A stretch of 64,000 nucleotides of DNA. It comes from JAJEBT01 sp965221485. Lineage in GTDB: Bacteria > Pseudomonadota > Alphaproteobacteria > MPNO01 > UBA830. The stretch spans positions 992,001-1,056,000 of the forward strand of contig OZ244893.1 in the NCBI GenBank assembly GCA_965221485.1. The letters are read 5' to 3'. The notes under the pieces were generated by a model. It searched no databases, was not told the origin of the DNA, and was given only the letters and a program-made list of their open reading frames with translations. The position numbers were made by a program, and so were the translations under genes. The first letter of the stretch is position 1; each line of letters opens with the position of its first letter. Positions 16,928 through 25,955 of this stretch are shown here, in pieces.

Positions 16928-19228
16928 ATGAAAATACGACAGCAGAGAGTGTGGCTGACGGCACTTGCCGTTGCGGGATCGGTTGCGCTTTACGGTTGCG
17001 GGGGTGGAAGCGGCGGCCCTGACACGACGCCTTACGATCAGGATTATGTCGATCAAAAAGCAGACGAGGCGAAGGAGGCAGAAGAGGATCGGCAGGCCGC
17101 GATTGCAACTGCCACGGCGGCCGCCGCGAGAGCGGCCCAGGCTGAAAGCGATGCCGCCAAGGCGGCAGCGGATGCTGATGCAGCAGCCAAAGCTGCGGCC
17201 ATTGCTGCGAAGTACGAAACCCTGGATGCGGATGATGCCGAATCAGAAAGTACAAACGCGGCCATGGCGAGCGGGAGGGCTGAAGCTGCCCGAATGGCTG
17301 CCGATGACGCCCTGAGTGACGCCAATTCGGTCGTTCATCCGGATCCGGAGGTTACGGCCCAGAAGGATGCGGCGCAGAGGTCGGCCACGGCCGCGGCGCA
17401 GAGTGCCCAGGATGCAGAGAAATTTGCTGATGAGGCTTTGACCTCGGCGCAGGTGGCCCGGGCGACGCAGAACGGGATCGAACAGGCCAACGCCGCAGCG
17501 GAAGAGCAGGGCAGGCAGCGCAGGATCGCCGCGAACAGGGCTCTGGACGCGGACACGGCTGCAGAAGAGGCGGCTGCGAAGGTGATAGAAGCCAAGGCCG
17601 CGCGAACGGCTCAGAATACCGCCAGTGAAGCTGTCAAGGCGGCCAATGAAGCTTTCGAGACGGCCGAGACAGCGGCCGGTAAGGCCCGGGATGAATTCAA
17701 TACTGCATTGAAAGCAGCGCAGGATGATCCTGATGACTATACAAAGGCGTCGGAATCGTTACTGAAAGAGAACGCTCTTACCGATGCACTTGCTGAACTT
17801 GCCAAGGCCCGGAGAGCGCGATTGGAGGCACTGTCGGAACAGGCAACTGCGTCGGCTGACGCAGCGGCTGCAGCGGCAGCGTCGGCGGCTTCGGAACGGA
17901 GTGCTGCGGAGACGGCCATGACGGACGCGGCGGCTGCGGCAGCAGCGGCCGGCGACACGGATCCCGACTCCGAGGGAGCCAAATCGGCAGCGGCGGCTGC
18001 GGCATCCTACAGGGAAGCCCGGGTTTCAGCCAACAGGGCGCAGGGCTGGTCCGATGTTCTGGCGATCATAGGGACACTTGCAGAGACCGATTCGGTCGAG
18101 AATTTCCTTGCTGACATCCTGGCCAGAATTCCCTGGGCCGAGGACCAGAGCCGCACCGAAGGAGATGAAACGGAACTGGTGGGACGGGCCGATTATGCAG
18201 CGGAACGTCTTGAAGAGCAGACGGATCCGGACTCCGGCCAAACTGCGGCCTATCAGGACGACATCAGTGGTGTGCTTCAGGCTGTGACGAACGACAAGAA
18301 CAATATCGATTCAGCGCTGGCATCCGCCCGGGCCGCCCATGATGCGGCCAGGCCGTGGTCAGAGAACGGCCGTGCTGTTGACAATGCGACCGGAGCGGAG
18401 GGTGAGAATCTGGCTACCGGTGCCATCCTGATCAATCAGGACGGCCGGATTAACCTGGGAGGCCATGCTGAGGATGATCCAGCGACGCCTGCCAATGAAA
18501 GAATCAATGTGCTTGCCGATGCAACGAGTCCGCTAAGTGAATACGGGACGAACGATTACAAGATGGACCTTGGTCTTATTTCGTTCGGCGGCAACTACCA
18601 CCTCACCCACTACAACCGCTGGGGCGCCGGTATTGATCAGGTTTATGAATATGTTGCGTTTGGTATATGGTCATCCGCTGATCGAACCTTTACCTCGCAT
18701 CCTCACGGTACCATCTATACTGACCGTTTCACGTCCCCTACAGAGCGTGGTGCTGGCAACCTCGATGGCGGGGCCTTTGCCCTGGTCAGGGACGGGGCGC
18801 CGGCCACGGTGTTAGACGCCATTGGCACGGCAAGATTCACCGGGCATCACCTTACCTACAGACGTTACGGGGCTAACGATGAGGGTAACCATCTGTTGCA
18901 AGGCAACCTCACTGGCTGGATCGATTTTGCCAAAAGCACGGCTGGCATGGATTTCGGGCATCCAAGCTTCAACGGCGCTTGGTTCAGCGTCAGGGACATA
19001 AAGCTTGACGGCAATGTGCTGTCAGGAGGAAATTTTTCTGCCGATACAAGCAGGTTTGGTAACATCATTCTGACCAGAGACGATGCGAAGACGACGCTTC
19101 ATGCCGGTATATTCGGCGAAAATGCTGAGGAAATCGCAGGGACGTTGAGGATGTCAGGCACCAACAGCGACGACGAGGAGCACGTGCTGAGCGCAGCGTT
19201 TGCTCTTCGCAACAATGAATATCGGTGA
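16928..19228 (+). CDS. Large alanine-rich surface lipoprotein with TbpB-like C-terminal beta domain
   Basis: A 766-residue predicted lipoprotein. The signal peptide ends in the lipobox ALYGC, giving lipidated Cys24, then a Gly/Ser linker. Residues about 45-375 are a long Ala/Glu/Lys/Asp-rich helical region (repeated AAA and KAA blocks), probably a coiled-coil stalk. From about 480 the composition changes to a beta-rich domain ending in an HAGIFGENAEEIAGTLRMSG...SAAFAL pattern, which resembles the closing barrel of transferrin-binding-protein-B-type and other Slam-exported surface lipoproteins. ATG 16928 follows GGAGAAG and gives the proper signal peptide; an upstream in-frame ATG does not. 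No receptor or Slam gene is adjacent. It lies between two IS-like ends and is followed by a terminator. The ligand is unknown. Confidence 0.72.
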   Translation: MKIRQQRVWLTALAVAGSVALYGCGGGSGGPDTTPYDQDYVDQKADEAKEAEEDRQAAIATATAAAARAAQAESDAAKAAADADAAAKAAAIAAKYETLDADDAESESTNAAMASGRAEAARMAADDALSDANSVVHPDPEVTAQKDAAQRSATAAAQSAQDAEKFADEALTSAQVARATQNGIEQANAAAEEQGRQRRIAANRALDADTAAEEAAAKVIEAKAARTAQNTASEAVKAANEAFETAETAAGKARDEFNTALKAAQDDPDDYTKASESLLKENALTDALAELAKARRARLEALSEQATASADAAAAAAASAASERSAAETAMTDAAAAAAAAGDTDPDSEGAKSAAAAAASYREARVSANRAQGWSDVLAIIGTLAETDSVENFLADILARIPWAEDQSRTEGDETELVGRADYAAERLEEQTDPDSGQTAAYQDDISGVLQAVTNDKNNIDSALASARAAHDAARPWSENGRAVDNATGAEGENLATGAILINQDGRINLGGHAEDDPATPANERINVLADATSPLSEYGTNDYKMDLGLISFGGNYHLTHYNRWGAGIDQVYEYVAFGIWSSADRTFTSHPHGTIYTDRFTSPTERGAGNLDGGAFALVRDGAPATVLDAIGTARFTGHHLTYRRYGANDEGNHLLQGNLTGWIDFAKSTAGMDFGHPSFNGAWFSVRDIKLDGNVLSGGNFSADTSRFGNIILTRDDAKTTLHAGIFGENAEEIAGTLRMSGTNSDDEEHVLSAAFALRNNEYR

Positions 19229-19343
19229 ACGAGAGCCGGGAACCGCCCCGGATGATTTCGCAGGCTTGTCAGCGGTTTGGGATCACAGCGCAATGCGTCG
19301 GACCTGAGGGGATGTAGCGGGTTGACCGGATAACGACATGACG

Positions 19344-19373
19344 CACCCGCCTTCCTGGGCGGCGGGTGTTTCT
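19344..19373 (+). terminator. Rho-independent terminator after the lipoprotein gene
   Basis: A perfect 8-bp stem CACCCGCC / GGCGGGTG with a 9-base loop is followed by TTTCTTG. It lies 116 bp after the lipoprotein stop codon. Confidence 0.7.
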
Positions 19374-19479
19374 TGTGGAAAGTTATTCGCCCGAATTGCA
19401 AACCAGGACGGGCGCCATGGCGTAATTCCTATACCCGACAACGATGCAGGGGGCACAGCGTCCCGACAACGAAGGACTC

Positions 19480-19509
19480 GTGTCAAACGCAACTTGGAAT
19501 TGCTCACTT
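19480..19509 (+). repeat. Right copy of the 30-bp inverted repeat flanking the lipoprotein gene
   Basis: GTGTCAAACGCAACTTGGAA followed by TTGCTCACTT. It differs from the inverted copy at 16750-16779 at only three positions. The interior side faces right, so the two copies point outward from the lipoprotein gene. No transposase reading frame remains to its right. Confidence 0.65.
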
Positions 19510-20195
19510 TTCCAGGAAGAGCGTCTCCGGTTTGGCATTGATTCGGGCTTGACGACTTTTGGTGTTGCAGGACGGTCGCCCGGACTGGAACAGGCCCTCG
19601 TGCTCCCGCATCCAGTGTCTTCATTACGCTCATTTTTGCTCTGTTTTCATCTTTCCCCTACGGCCCTGCCACGGCCGGAGAAGCAGAATGAAGATCTTCC
19701 AGGTCACGGAGAACGGCTCGTGCGCCTACCATGCTTTCTTTATCCGCGAAGCTGCCCTTCGCCCTACCAATGCAGATCGAGAGGATTTGGTTTTCGACGG
19801 GAACGACTGTTCCAGCTCAGGAAACAGGTATTTTCGTTAATCAATAGCCGGACCCACCAATAAGCTGCCGACGTTTCGCCTGGCACATCACGATGCCAGA
19901 AACACGGCTTTCAACGGATCAGGTGGTTACCCTCTCCCGCCTGTCGGGGGCTCTCTCCTTGATGCCTCGCACCAGGTCGCGCTGTGCAAAAGGCACGACC
20001 CGTCCACGGGAGTTGTGCGAACCGAAGCCGCGGCTCGCGAAACAACGGACATTGTGAATGCGCAGTCCTGTCCCGGCGTGTTCGGAACGATGTACAATTT
20101 GAGAGATCACCGCAAACAGGCAATGGTCACCGCCCGGAGTTGGCACACAGATGAAGCCGTCGTCTGATCGCACAGTCACAAGAAGGATCTTGCAG
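19510..20195. other. Non-coding stretch with no recognisable gene
   Basis: About 690 bp between the right repeat copy and the lectin gene. Open frames here (for example one containing MKIFQVTENGSCAYHAFF from 19688) are short and match no family I know. The region may be remains of the element whose end is at 19480. Confidence 0.4.
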
Positions 20196-20756
20196 ATGAA
20201 AATTCCCGAACGTACTTCCGTCCGGCGCCTCTTCCTCGCTTGCATTCTCTTCGTGATCGTCGGTTCGGTAGCCCATGCACAGGAATGGGTGTTGATAAAA
20301 TCTGTGGCTCCTCTCGATGAACCTCGGGGGCTCTGCCTCGACATTCCGGGCCACCGGGATCGCGTCAATGTCAAGGCGGCCATGGTGGTCCATACCTGCA
20401 AATGGGGCCTGTGGAATCACGATGAACGCTTCGATCGTGTGGCAATCACAAGAGGGGAACTGCGCATGCCGGCCTATGATCTTTGCGTAGGCGCAACGGG
20501 TACCGAGGACGGTGCGAGGCTTGCACTGTTCTCCTGTAATGGTCATCCAGACAGAATCTGGAGATGGTCCGAGGGGCGATTTCGGCTCGAAGGAGCGCCA
20601 GAAATGTGCCTGACAATCGGACCTGAGCCGTCACAACTCACGCGTGGCGGCCGTCGCCTGCCGTCACGACATGTGGCCCGCTCTCTCGCCCTTCATCCCT
20701 GTCGGGAAGCAGACCGGGACCGTCAGGTTTGGGAACTGGCAGCACCGGGTCCGTGA
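20196..20756 (+). CDS. Secreted ricin-type beta-trefoil lectin domain protein
   Basis: A 186-residue protein with a signal peptide cleaved after AHA (residue 28). The mature part is one RICIN-like domain. Repeated units carry GLCLD, DLCVG and EMCLTI cysteines, each followed by a later cysteine (HTCKWG, FSCNGH, HPCRE) and a W-rich closing strand (DRIWRW, RQVWEL), which mark the three trefoil lobes. Such domains bind sugars; no catalytic domain is attached. ATG 20196 follows AGAAGGA and yields the signal peptide; the in-frame ATG at 20151 would bury it. It converges on ribA with a 19-bp gap and is probably a single-gene unit. Confidence 0.75.
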   Translation: MKIPERTSVRRLFLACILFVIVGSVAHAQEWVLIKSVAPLDEPRGLCLDIPGHRDRVNVKAAMVVHTCKWGLWNHDERFDRVAITRGELRMPAYDLCVGATGTEDGARLALFSCNGHPDRIWRWSEGRFRLEGAPEMCLTIGPEPSQLTRGGRRLPSRHVARSLALHPCREADRDRQVWELAAPGP

Positions 20757-20775
20757 TCGCCCGAAGTCTGGCAAC

Positions 20776-21888
20776 CTATCCGAGTATGTGGCCGCTTTTC
20801 GAAGCCTTGACAGCCATGTAGGCCTCGTTATGTGTGTTGGTCGGGAAGTTGTGGCTGACGCGCTCGACAACCTGAATTCCGCAAGCTTCAAGCAACGCAA
20901 TCTTGCGTGGATTGTTGGACATCAGCCGCACCGATGAATAACGGAGACTGCGCAGCATTTCTGCTGCCGCATAAAACTCCCGTTCATCGTCTTCGAAGCC
21001 GAGCCTTTGGTTGGCTTCAACCGTATCGAACCCCTGGTCCTGAAGCGCATAAGCCCGCAACTTGTTGAGGAGACCGATGCCGCGGCCTTCCTGGGCAAGA
21101 TACAGCAGAATACCCTCGCCGTGCTGTCTCATGGCAGCGATCGCACCGCGCAATTGCTGCCCGCAATCGCATTTGAGCGAGCCCAGCAAATCACCAGTAA
21201 AACACTCGGAATGAAGCCTTGTCAGTACCGGGCCCGGCGGTTTCGGGTCTCCGATTATGATTGCAAAATGCTCGGCACCACCACCGGCCTCCCTGAAGGC
21301 CACCATTCGGCAGTCTTCGGCTTCAGCCAATGGAACCCTGGCCCGGGCCAGCTCGTGCAACGCCGCTGCGGCTTCTACGTGATACTGACGGATGGCATCA
21401 GATCCCGCCCTGACAATGTCCGGATCACTGCCCTGGCTGATGGAGGGCAGACTAACGCAAAGCGTTGAGGGAAGAAGCCGCGAGATTTTTGCGAGTTCTA
21501 TGCTGGCGGAAACGCTGGCAGGGACGGGTGACCGTTCGGCCAGAAAAGGGCCCCGAAGAGGTTCGGTCAGATCAAACTGTGGATCAGCGAGTTGTCGAAT
21601 CTGATCAACCGTGAGCCAGTCCGGACAGGGTACGCGGACGACGCCGGGGGTATAAAGACGGATTTTCATGGTTCTTGCCCGATGATGGGTCAGAACAAGG
21701 GTCGGCATTCGACCCTCTCCAAGCCGTCTCAATTGTTCGAATGTCCCGGCAGACAGGCGTTCGGTCGCCAGGCACATCGAGACATCGCCTTCGGGGCTCA
21801 CGATGCAGACGGGCCGGCCGCAACGAAATTCGAAGGAGGCTCGCTCGACCTGCGTGACGGAGGAAAGGCTGGAGGAATCCGCAGTCAT
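20776..21888 (-). CDS. ribA: GTP cyclohydrolase II with N-terminal extension
   Basis: The C-terminal ~190 residues are a canonical GTP cyclohydrolase II: zinc ligands C229, C240 and C242 in SECFTGDLLGSLKCDCG, the EGRGIGL motif at 267-273 and a VEANQRLGF loop. It opens GTP to the first riboflavin precursor. The N-terminal ~170 residues form the poorly conserved extension common in alphaproteobacterial RibA, possibly a degenerate RibB-like domain. The start is uncertain: ATG 21888 is chosen because of family length (370 residues); 21930 and 22005 are in-frame alternatives and none has a strong ribosome site. It stands apart from other riboflavin genes. Confidence 0.9.
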   Translation of the reverse strand: MTADSSSLSSVTQVERASFEFRCGRPVCIVSPEGDVSMCLATERLSAGTFEQLRRLGEGRMPTLVLTHHRARTMKIRLYTPGVVRVPCPDWLTVDQIRQLADPQFDLTEPLRGPFLAERSPVPASVSASIELAKISRLLPSTLCVSLPSISQGSDPDIVRAGSDAIRQYHVEAAAALHELARARVPLAEAEDCRMVAFREAGGGAEHFAIIIGDPKPPGPVLTRLHSECFTGDLLGSLKCDCGQQLRGAIAAMRQHGEGILLYLAQEGRGIGLLNKLRAYALQDQGFDTVEANQRLGFEDDEREFYAAAEMLRSLRYSSVRLMSNNPRKIALLEACGIQVVERVSHNFPTNTHNEAYMAVKASKSGHILG

Positions 21889-22059
21889 GACTTTCAGATT
21901 TTGGGGAACTCCGGGACAGGTTCCTTTCATACGACAGGCATAATAATGCTGCAACCCGAAGAGCGGGACCCCATCACATCGGGGGGCCGGTCGGGCTCCT
22001 GGCAAGGCTGGGCCCGAATTCCGGTTGCGAAGCCGACCTCACTGTGACAGTTTGAATTC

Positions 22060-23094
22060 ATGATCCAGCATGACCTTGAAGCCACATTGGTCAAGGACAA
22101 GGCACGCGAATTCGGTGCTGACCTTGTAGGCATCATTGACGCGGATACCCTGAACCGATTTCCGCCCGATCCCAAGTGGCCCCAGACGCCGGAACGTATT
22201 TCGCCGCATACCAGAAGTGTCGTGGTCATCGCCAAACGGATTCCGGTCGGTGCTTTCAGGGCCAAATCAAATATTCCCGTGCAATACATGGATATGCTTG
22301 TTCTGCGTGCCATGGACCGTGCAGCGCATCGGCTGTCCGAATGGATGGAAGAGCAGGGATTTCCCTCATTTGTGACGGCTGCACAGGAAACGGACTGGTC
22401 CTACAAACGAGCCAGTTACGGACGACTGAGCACCCGCCACCTGGGGATTGAAGCAGGGCTCGGAACCTTCGGACTGGAAGTGAATATCCTGACCCCTGAA
22501 TTCGGGCCGCGAATTTATCTGACCGGCATCCTGTCAGAGGCCAGACTGGAACCGGACCAGCGCATAACCGAACAGGTATGTATCGGTGAATCCTGCAGCC
22601 GCTGCCTTTACTCCTGTCCTCCGGATGCCGTTCGTCATTTTGGAATCGACAAGCGCGCCTGTGCCACGGAAGCACAGGAATTCGGATTCTCGACAATTCT
22701 CCGGTTCTGGGAGCACTTCATGAAGCAGTCTCCGGAGAATCAACGGAACCTCCTCAAGGACCGGGAAATATTCGGCTTCTGGCAGGGACTTCTTCGCGTG
22801 GTCGGATCCTTCGGTGACTGCCCCCGATGCCTGGCGGTCTGTCCTGTCGGCAATGACTATCACGCCCACCTTGCAAGCGTGCAGAAGGCAATTCCCGAAA
22901 AGACGACGGAAAAGGTCGAGAAGGCCCGAAAATTCAGGGACGACCGTCGGAACGGTGTGCCGGTCGATGGCCTCAGCGACTGGAATATCCGCTGGGTTGG
23001 CCCCGAAGGGTATAAAGGGATTGTTGCAAGACAGCTTCAGGCGTTCAAGAAACGGCAGCTTGAACGGGAAGAGGAGGCGGGATCACCCGGGTAA
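22060..23094 (+). CDS. Two-[4Fe-4S] QueG/reductive-dehalogenase-like protein 1
   Basis: 344 residues. The N-terminal part (AREFGADLVGI, RSVVVIAKR, RHLGIEAGLGTFGL) matches the corrinoid-binding fold shared by QueG and reductive dehalogenases. Two cluster motifs follow: C174, C179, C182 and C186 ending SCPPDA, with C201 after; and C254, C257 and C261 (CPRCLAVCP). There is no Tat signal, so it should be cytoplasmic, and no HEAT-repeat tail, so it is not a normal QueG. Such proteins move electrons from two Fe-S clusters to a corrinoid or substrate. A paralogue follows after 23 bp, then a PaaK-like ligase, suggesting a dedicated reductive step. Substrate unknown. Confidence 0.75.
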   Translation: MIQHDLEATLVKDKAREFGADLVGIIDADTLNRFPPDPKWPQTPERISPHTRSVVVIAKRIPVGAFRAKSNIPVQYMDMLVLRAMDRAAHRLSEWMEEQGFPSFVTAAQETDWSYKRASYGRLSTRHLGIEAGLGTFGLEVNILTPEFGPRIYLTGILSEARLEPDQRITEQVCIGESCSRCLYSCPPDAVRHFGIDKRACATEAQEFGFSTILRFWEHFMKQSPENQRNLLKDREIFGFWQGLLRVVGSFGDCPRCLAVCPVGNDYHAHLASVQKAIPEKTTEKVEKARKFRDDRRNGVPVDGLSDWNIRWVGPEGYKGIVARQLQAFKKRQLEREEEAGSPG

Positions 23095-23117
23095 CGCTTG
23101 GACAGGGAAAAAACAAA

Positions 23118-24116
23118 ATGGTAGCCGTCTTCCAGGCTCCGTTGTCCGCTCGGGATATCAAGGACAAGGCGCGCGCCCTGGGTGCGGATCTGGTTGGAAT
23201 TGCCGACGGAGACACTCTCGAAAACAATCCACCTCCGGGATTTCCGATCCGGCCCTCCGACATTACCGAACACGATCACGGGCGCATCATCATTCTGGCG
23301 AAGCGCTACCTGAGCGGGACTACCCGGATCCCGCAGTGGGATGAAAGACACAAATATTATAACGACGAGTTGACGCTGACCGCACTCGAAGAGATCTCGC
23401 TTTCCCTGGTCTACTGGCTTGAGGACAGCGGCTATCCGGCCGTCATTGTGCCTCCCACCCATGTTGATCCCTGGGCCTACAGAAATAATCCGGAAGAGCA
23501 CCTTGGAACGCTTCTTTCGCTGAACCATGCAGCCGTGGAGGCCGGTCTCGGTACACTGGGCCTGAATCTTCAGCTTCTTACCAGGGAATTCGGTCCCCGG
23601 GTGATGCTGACGGCGGTGATGTGCAGTGTGGACTGCGAGACGGATCGCCCCTTGCCAGAAGCGCTTTGCCGGGGACCGGAATGCGGCCGCTGCCTCAGCG
23701 CTTGCCCGGGCGACGTTGTCGGCCACTGGGATCGGGACTGGGCAGCCTGTGATCGCTATCGTTCACCTCACGGTTTTGCCCAGCTCGCCGAACATCTTCA
23801 GTCAATCTTTGATGAGGAAAATCCGGAGCGAAAACTTGAACTTGTCCGTTCCGAAACCTCGTTCAATCTGTGGCAAAGCATACTGCGGGGTGCCGGAGTT
23901 GTGACCGGTTGCCGCCGTTGCCAGGACGTCTGCCCTGTCGGCGACGACTATGCAAGGTTGCTGGGTGATGTGCTTGAAGACATCCCGGAGGATTCGCCCG
24001 AAAAGCAGCAACGACTTGCCATCATGCGGAAGGCTGAGCGCAAGAATGTCCTGCCGGAAAGCCATGAAGCCCAAAAGCGCTGGATCGGTGGCCTTGCTCC
24101 CCGTTCAGGTTCATGA
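23118..24116 (+). CDS. Two-[4Fe-4S] QueG/reductive-dehalogenase-like protein 2
   Basis: 332 residues, a tandem paralogue of the upstream gene: both contain KDKAR..GADLVGI, an EAGLGT.GL turn and a FGPR..LT stretch. Cluster ligands are C184, C189, C192 and C196 (RCLSACPGD) with C211, and C265, C268 and C272 (CRRCQDVCPVGDDY). Differences lie mostly in residues 35-130, where substrate or corrinoid contacts are expected, so the pair may form a heterodimer or act on different substrates. AGGGAAA precedes the ATG. Its stop overlaps the start of the ligase gene (ATGA), which implies translational coupling. Confidence 0.75.
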   Translation: MVAVFQAPLSARDIKDKARALGADLVGIADGDTLENNPPPGFPIRPSDITEHDHGRIIILAKRYLSGTTRIPQWDERHKYYNDELTLTALEEISLSLVYWLEDSGYPAVIVPPTHVDPWAYRNNPEEHLGTLLSLNHAAVEAGLGTLGLNLQLLTREFGPRVMLTAVMCSVDCETDRPLPEALCRGPECGRCLSACPGDVVGHWDRDWAACDRYRSPHGFAQLAEHLQSIFDEENPERKLELVRSETSFNLWQSILRGAGVVTGCRRCQDVCPVGDDYARLLGDVLEDIPEDSPEKQQRLAIMRKAERKNVLPESHEAQKRWIGGLAPRSGS

Positions 24117-25423
24117 CGCTGTCACACCCTGAGCTCCCGCTGGGATTGCCACGCTCCCGCGAGGAGATTGAGCGCGTCCAGAGAATGCGCAAGCCGGTGG
24201 CTTTCGAAAATGCACGCCGCTCCCATTTCTGGAAAGACAGACTTGACCATGTCAATCCGGGAAAGCTTGACGATCCGGAGGAATGGGCAAAGATACCAAT
24301 TCTTGACAAGGACCAGATCCGCTCGCTGTCCACCCGGGAGTTCTATGAAGATTTCTGCACCACGTCGCGCAATGACATTTGCGAATATTGGCGTTCCGGG
24401 GGGAGTACGGGTCGGCCGCTCTTCTATCCCAAGACATATGAAGACATACGCTACAACATGGTGGGCTTCACGCGCACATTCGAATGCACAGGAACATCGG
24501 CTGGCAACCTTGCACATATTTCCTTTCCACTGGGCATTCATCCTGCAGGTCATATGTGGGCGAGGGCAGCGCGTATCATGGGGATTGGTTCGGTATGGGG
24601 TGGCTCCGGTGTGTCGCTGCCATCGGCCGTTCAGCTTGAACTGATCAGGAATTTGCAACCCACGGTCTGGATGGGCATGTCAAGCTACGGACTTCACCTC
24701 GCCAACCTTGCGATCAGCGAGGGAAACGATCTTTCAGAGGGATCTGTCTCGCGAATTCTTTGCACTGCCGAGGCGATTTCCGCGGCAAAACGCGCCAAGC
24801 TTGAACGGGACTGGGGGGCCACGGTCTTCGACTGCTTTGGCATGACGGAATGCAGCATGCTGGGGGCAGAGAGCGATGCCCGTGACGGATTTCATATCTG
24901 GACGGATCTGGCATTCATCGAAGTACTGGATGAACAGACCTTCAAGCCCGTTGACGAGGGTGAACCTGGCCTTCTCGTCATGACTCCTCTGTTCAGCAAC
25001 AACGGTGCTGCCTTCTTGCGCTGGAATTCGGGAGATGTGGTGACATGGCAGTCGCAAGGAAAAACCGGCTCGGATTTCGCCGTCTTTCCTGTTATTCGGC
25101 ACACCCACAGGACCGCAGGGTTTTTCAAGGTGCGGGGCGTAAACCTGAATCACCAGGAATTCGAAGACTTCATGTTTGAAATCGAGCCGCTCAACGACTT
25201 CAAGGCCGAGGTTCTCACCATGGCCGACGGGAGCGAGAGCTTCGCGCTGTCCATCGAGATTCGCCCGGATTCAAACCCTGACATTGTCACGAGTGATATC
25301 GCTGAGAGAGTTCGCAAAATCTTCGAGGTCCGACCCGATATAACTGTTGTCGAGCCCGGGGACCTGGCTCGCGAATTCGAAACCAGCGTAAAGGCTCCCA
25401 GGTTTGTCGATCGCAGGGAATGA
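24113..25423 (+). CDS. Phenylacetate-CoA-ligase-like (PaaK family) enzyme
   Basis: A 436-residue PaaK-type adenylate-forming enzyme. The ATP loop reads RSGGSTGRP (94-102) in place of the usual SSGTTGxP, DCFGMTE is the adenine-side motif, FFKVRGVNLN is the hinge, and the C-terminal ETSVKAPR supplies the likely catalytic Lys427. It should activate an aryl or arylacetic acid to its CoA thioester. The start codon overlaps the preceding Fe-S gene by four bases, so all three genes form one unit. The combination suggests that an activated ring or side chain is handled with a low-potential Fe-S/corrinoid reductase (inference). Confidence 0.85.
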   Translation: MTLSHPELPLGLPRSREEIERVQRMRKPVAFENARRSHFWKDRLDHVNPGKLDDPEEWAKIPILDKDQIRSLSTREFYEDFCTTSRNDICEYWRSGGSTGRPLFYPKTYEDIRYNMVGFTRTFECTGTSAGNLAHISFPLGIHPAGHMWARAARIMGIGSVWGGSGVSLPSAVQLELIRNLQPTVWMGMSSYGLHLANLAISEGNDLSEGSVSRILCTAEAISAAKRAKLERDWGATVFDCFGMTECSMLGAESDARDGFHIWTDLAFIEVLDEQTFKPVDEGEPGLLVMTPLFSNNGAAFLRWNSGDVVTWQSQGKTGSDFAVFPVIRHTHRTAGFFKVRGVNLNHQEFEDFMFEIEPLNDFKAEVLTMADGSESFALSIEIRPDSNPDIVTSDIAERVRKIFEVRPDITVVEPGDLAREFETSVKAPRFVDRRE

Positions 25424-25955
25424 CAGGATTCATCTGCTTGCCTGAAACAGTCGGGATCTGGTTGCGATTAGGGGGGCGCGCAAGTCTTGAGGAAACGGTC
25501 ACACTCTCTGGTCCGTTCGGAAATGGTGTGACCCGACGAGCGTTCGGGTTTCGACCAATCGGTCACTGAATCCACAGCAAACCCATTTAATATCGGATTT
25601 GCAAACATGGATCTGGCAGTACGTGCGTCCCTCGCTGTGTTCGTGGCGGGCAGGACGATCGATGTTCCATCCCTGCGGGCCGGCTCCATCCAAGACATTC
25701 GATGACATCCCGAGCATGGAAACGGGAGCAGAGTAGGAGCTGGCGATACAGGTTCCGGGGTTTTCCCTTGCCCAGAATACAAGGCGCAGTAGACTCGAAG
25801 CGTGGACAAGGGCCAAAAAGCGGACCTGCAGAGAACTTTCTGTGAGTAACGAGGCATCTGTGGGACGCGACGCGGTTCAGGGTCTCCATTACTGCCGCGA
25901 GCAGGCCTGACATGGTCTCCGGGCCCGCTCCGCCACCCGAACTCCCGGTGTTTTG
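25424..25955. other. Intergenic region between convergent genes, nothing recognised
   Basis: About 530 bp between the ligase and the leftward MFS gene. A 198-codon leftward open frame crosses it but runs into the MFS C-terminus, has no ribosome site and resembles no family. No RNA gene or strong terminator was seen. Confidence 0.4.

Noticed and set aside
16923..18287. Several open frames on both strands inside the lipoprotein gene
   Set aside because: They are shadows caused by the Ala-rich GCN codon repetition; only the rightward frame has a signal peptide and lipobox.
20776..21888. Reading RibA as the URC1-type uracil-catabolism enzyme
   Set aside because: No URC4 or uracil phosphoribosyltransferase genes are nearby, and the N-terminal extension fits ordinary alphaproteobacterial RibA.
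22060..24116. Annotation of the Fe-S pair as queuosine-pathway QueG
   Set aside because: There are two tandem copies, no HEAT-repeat tail, and the operon context is CoA ligase; only fold-level relation is supported.
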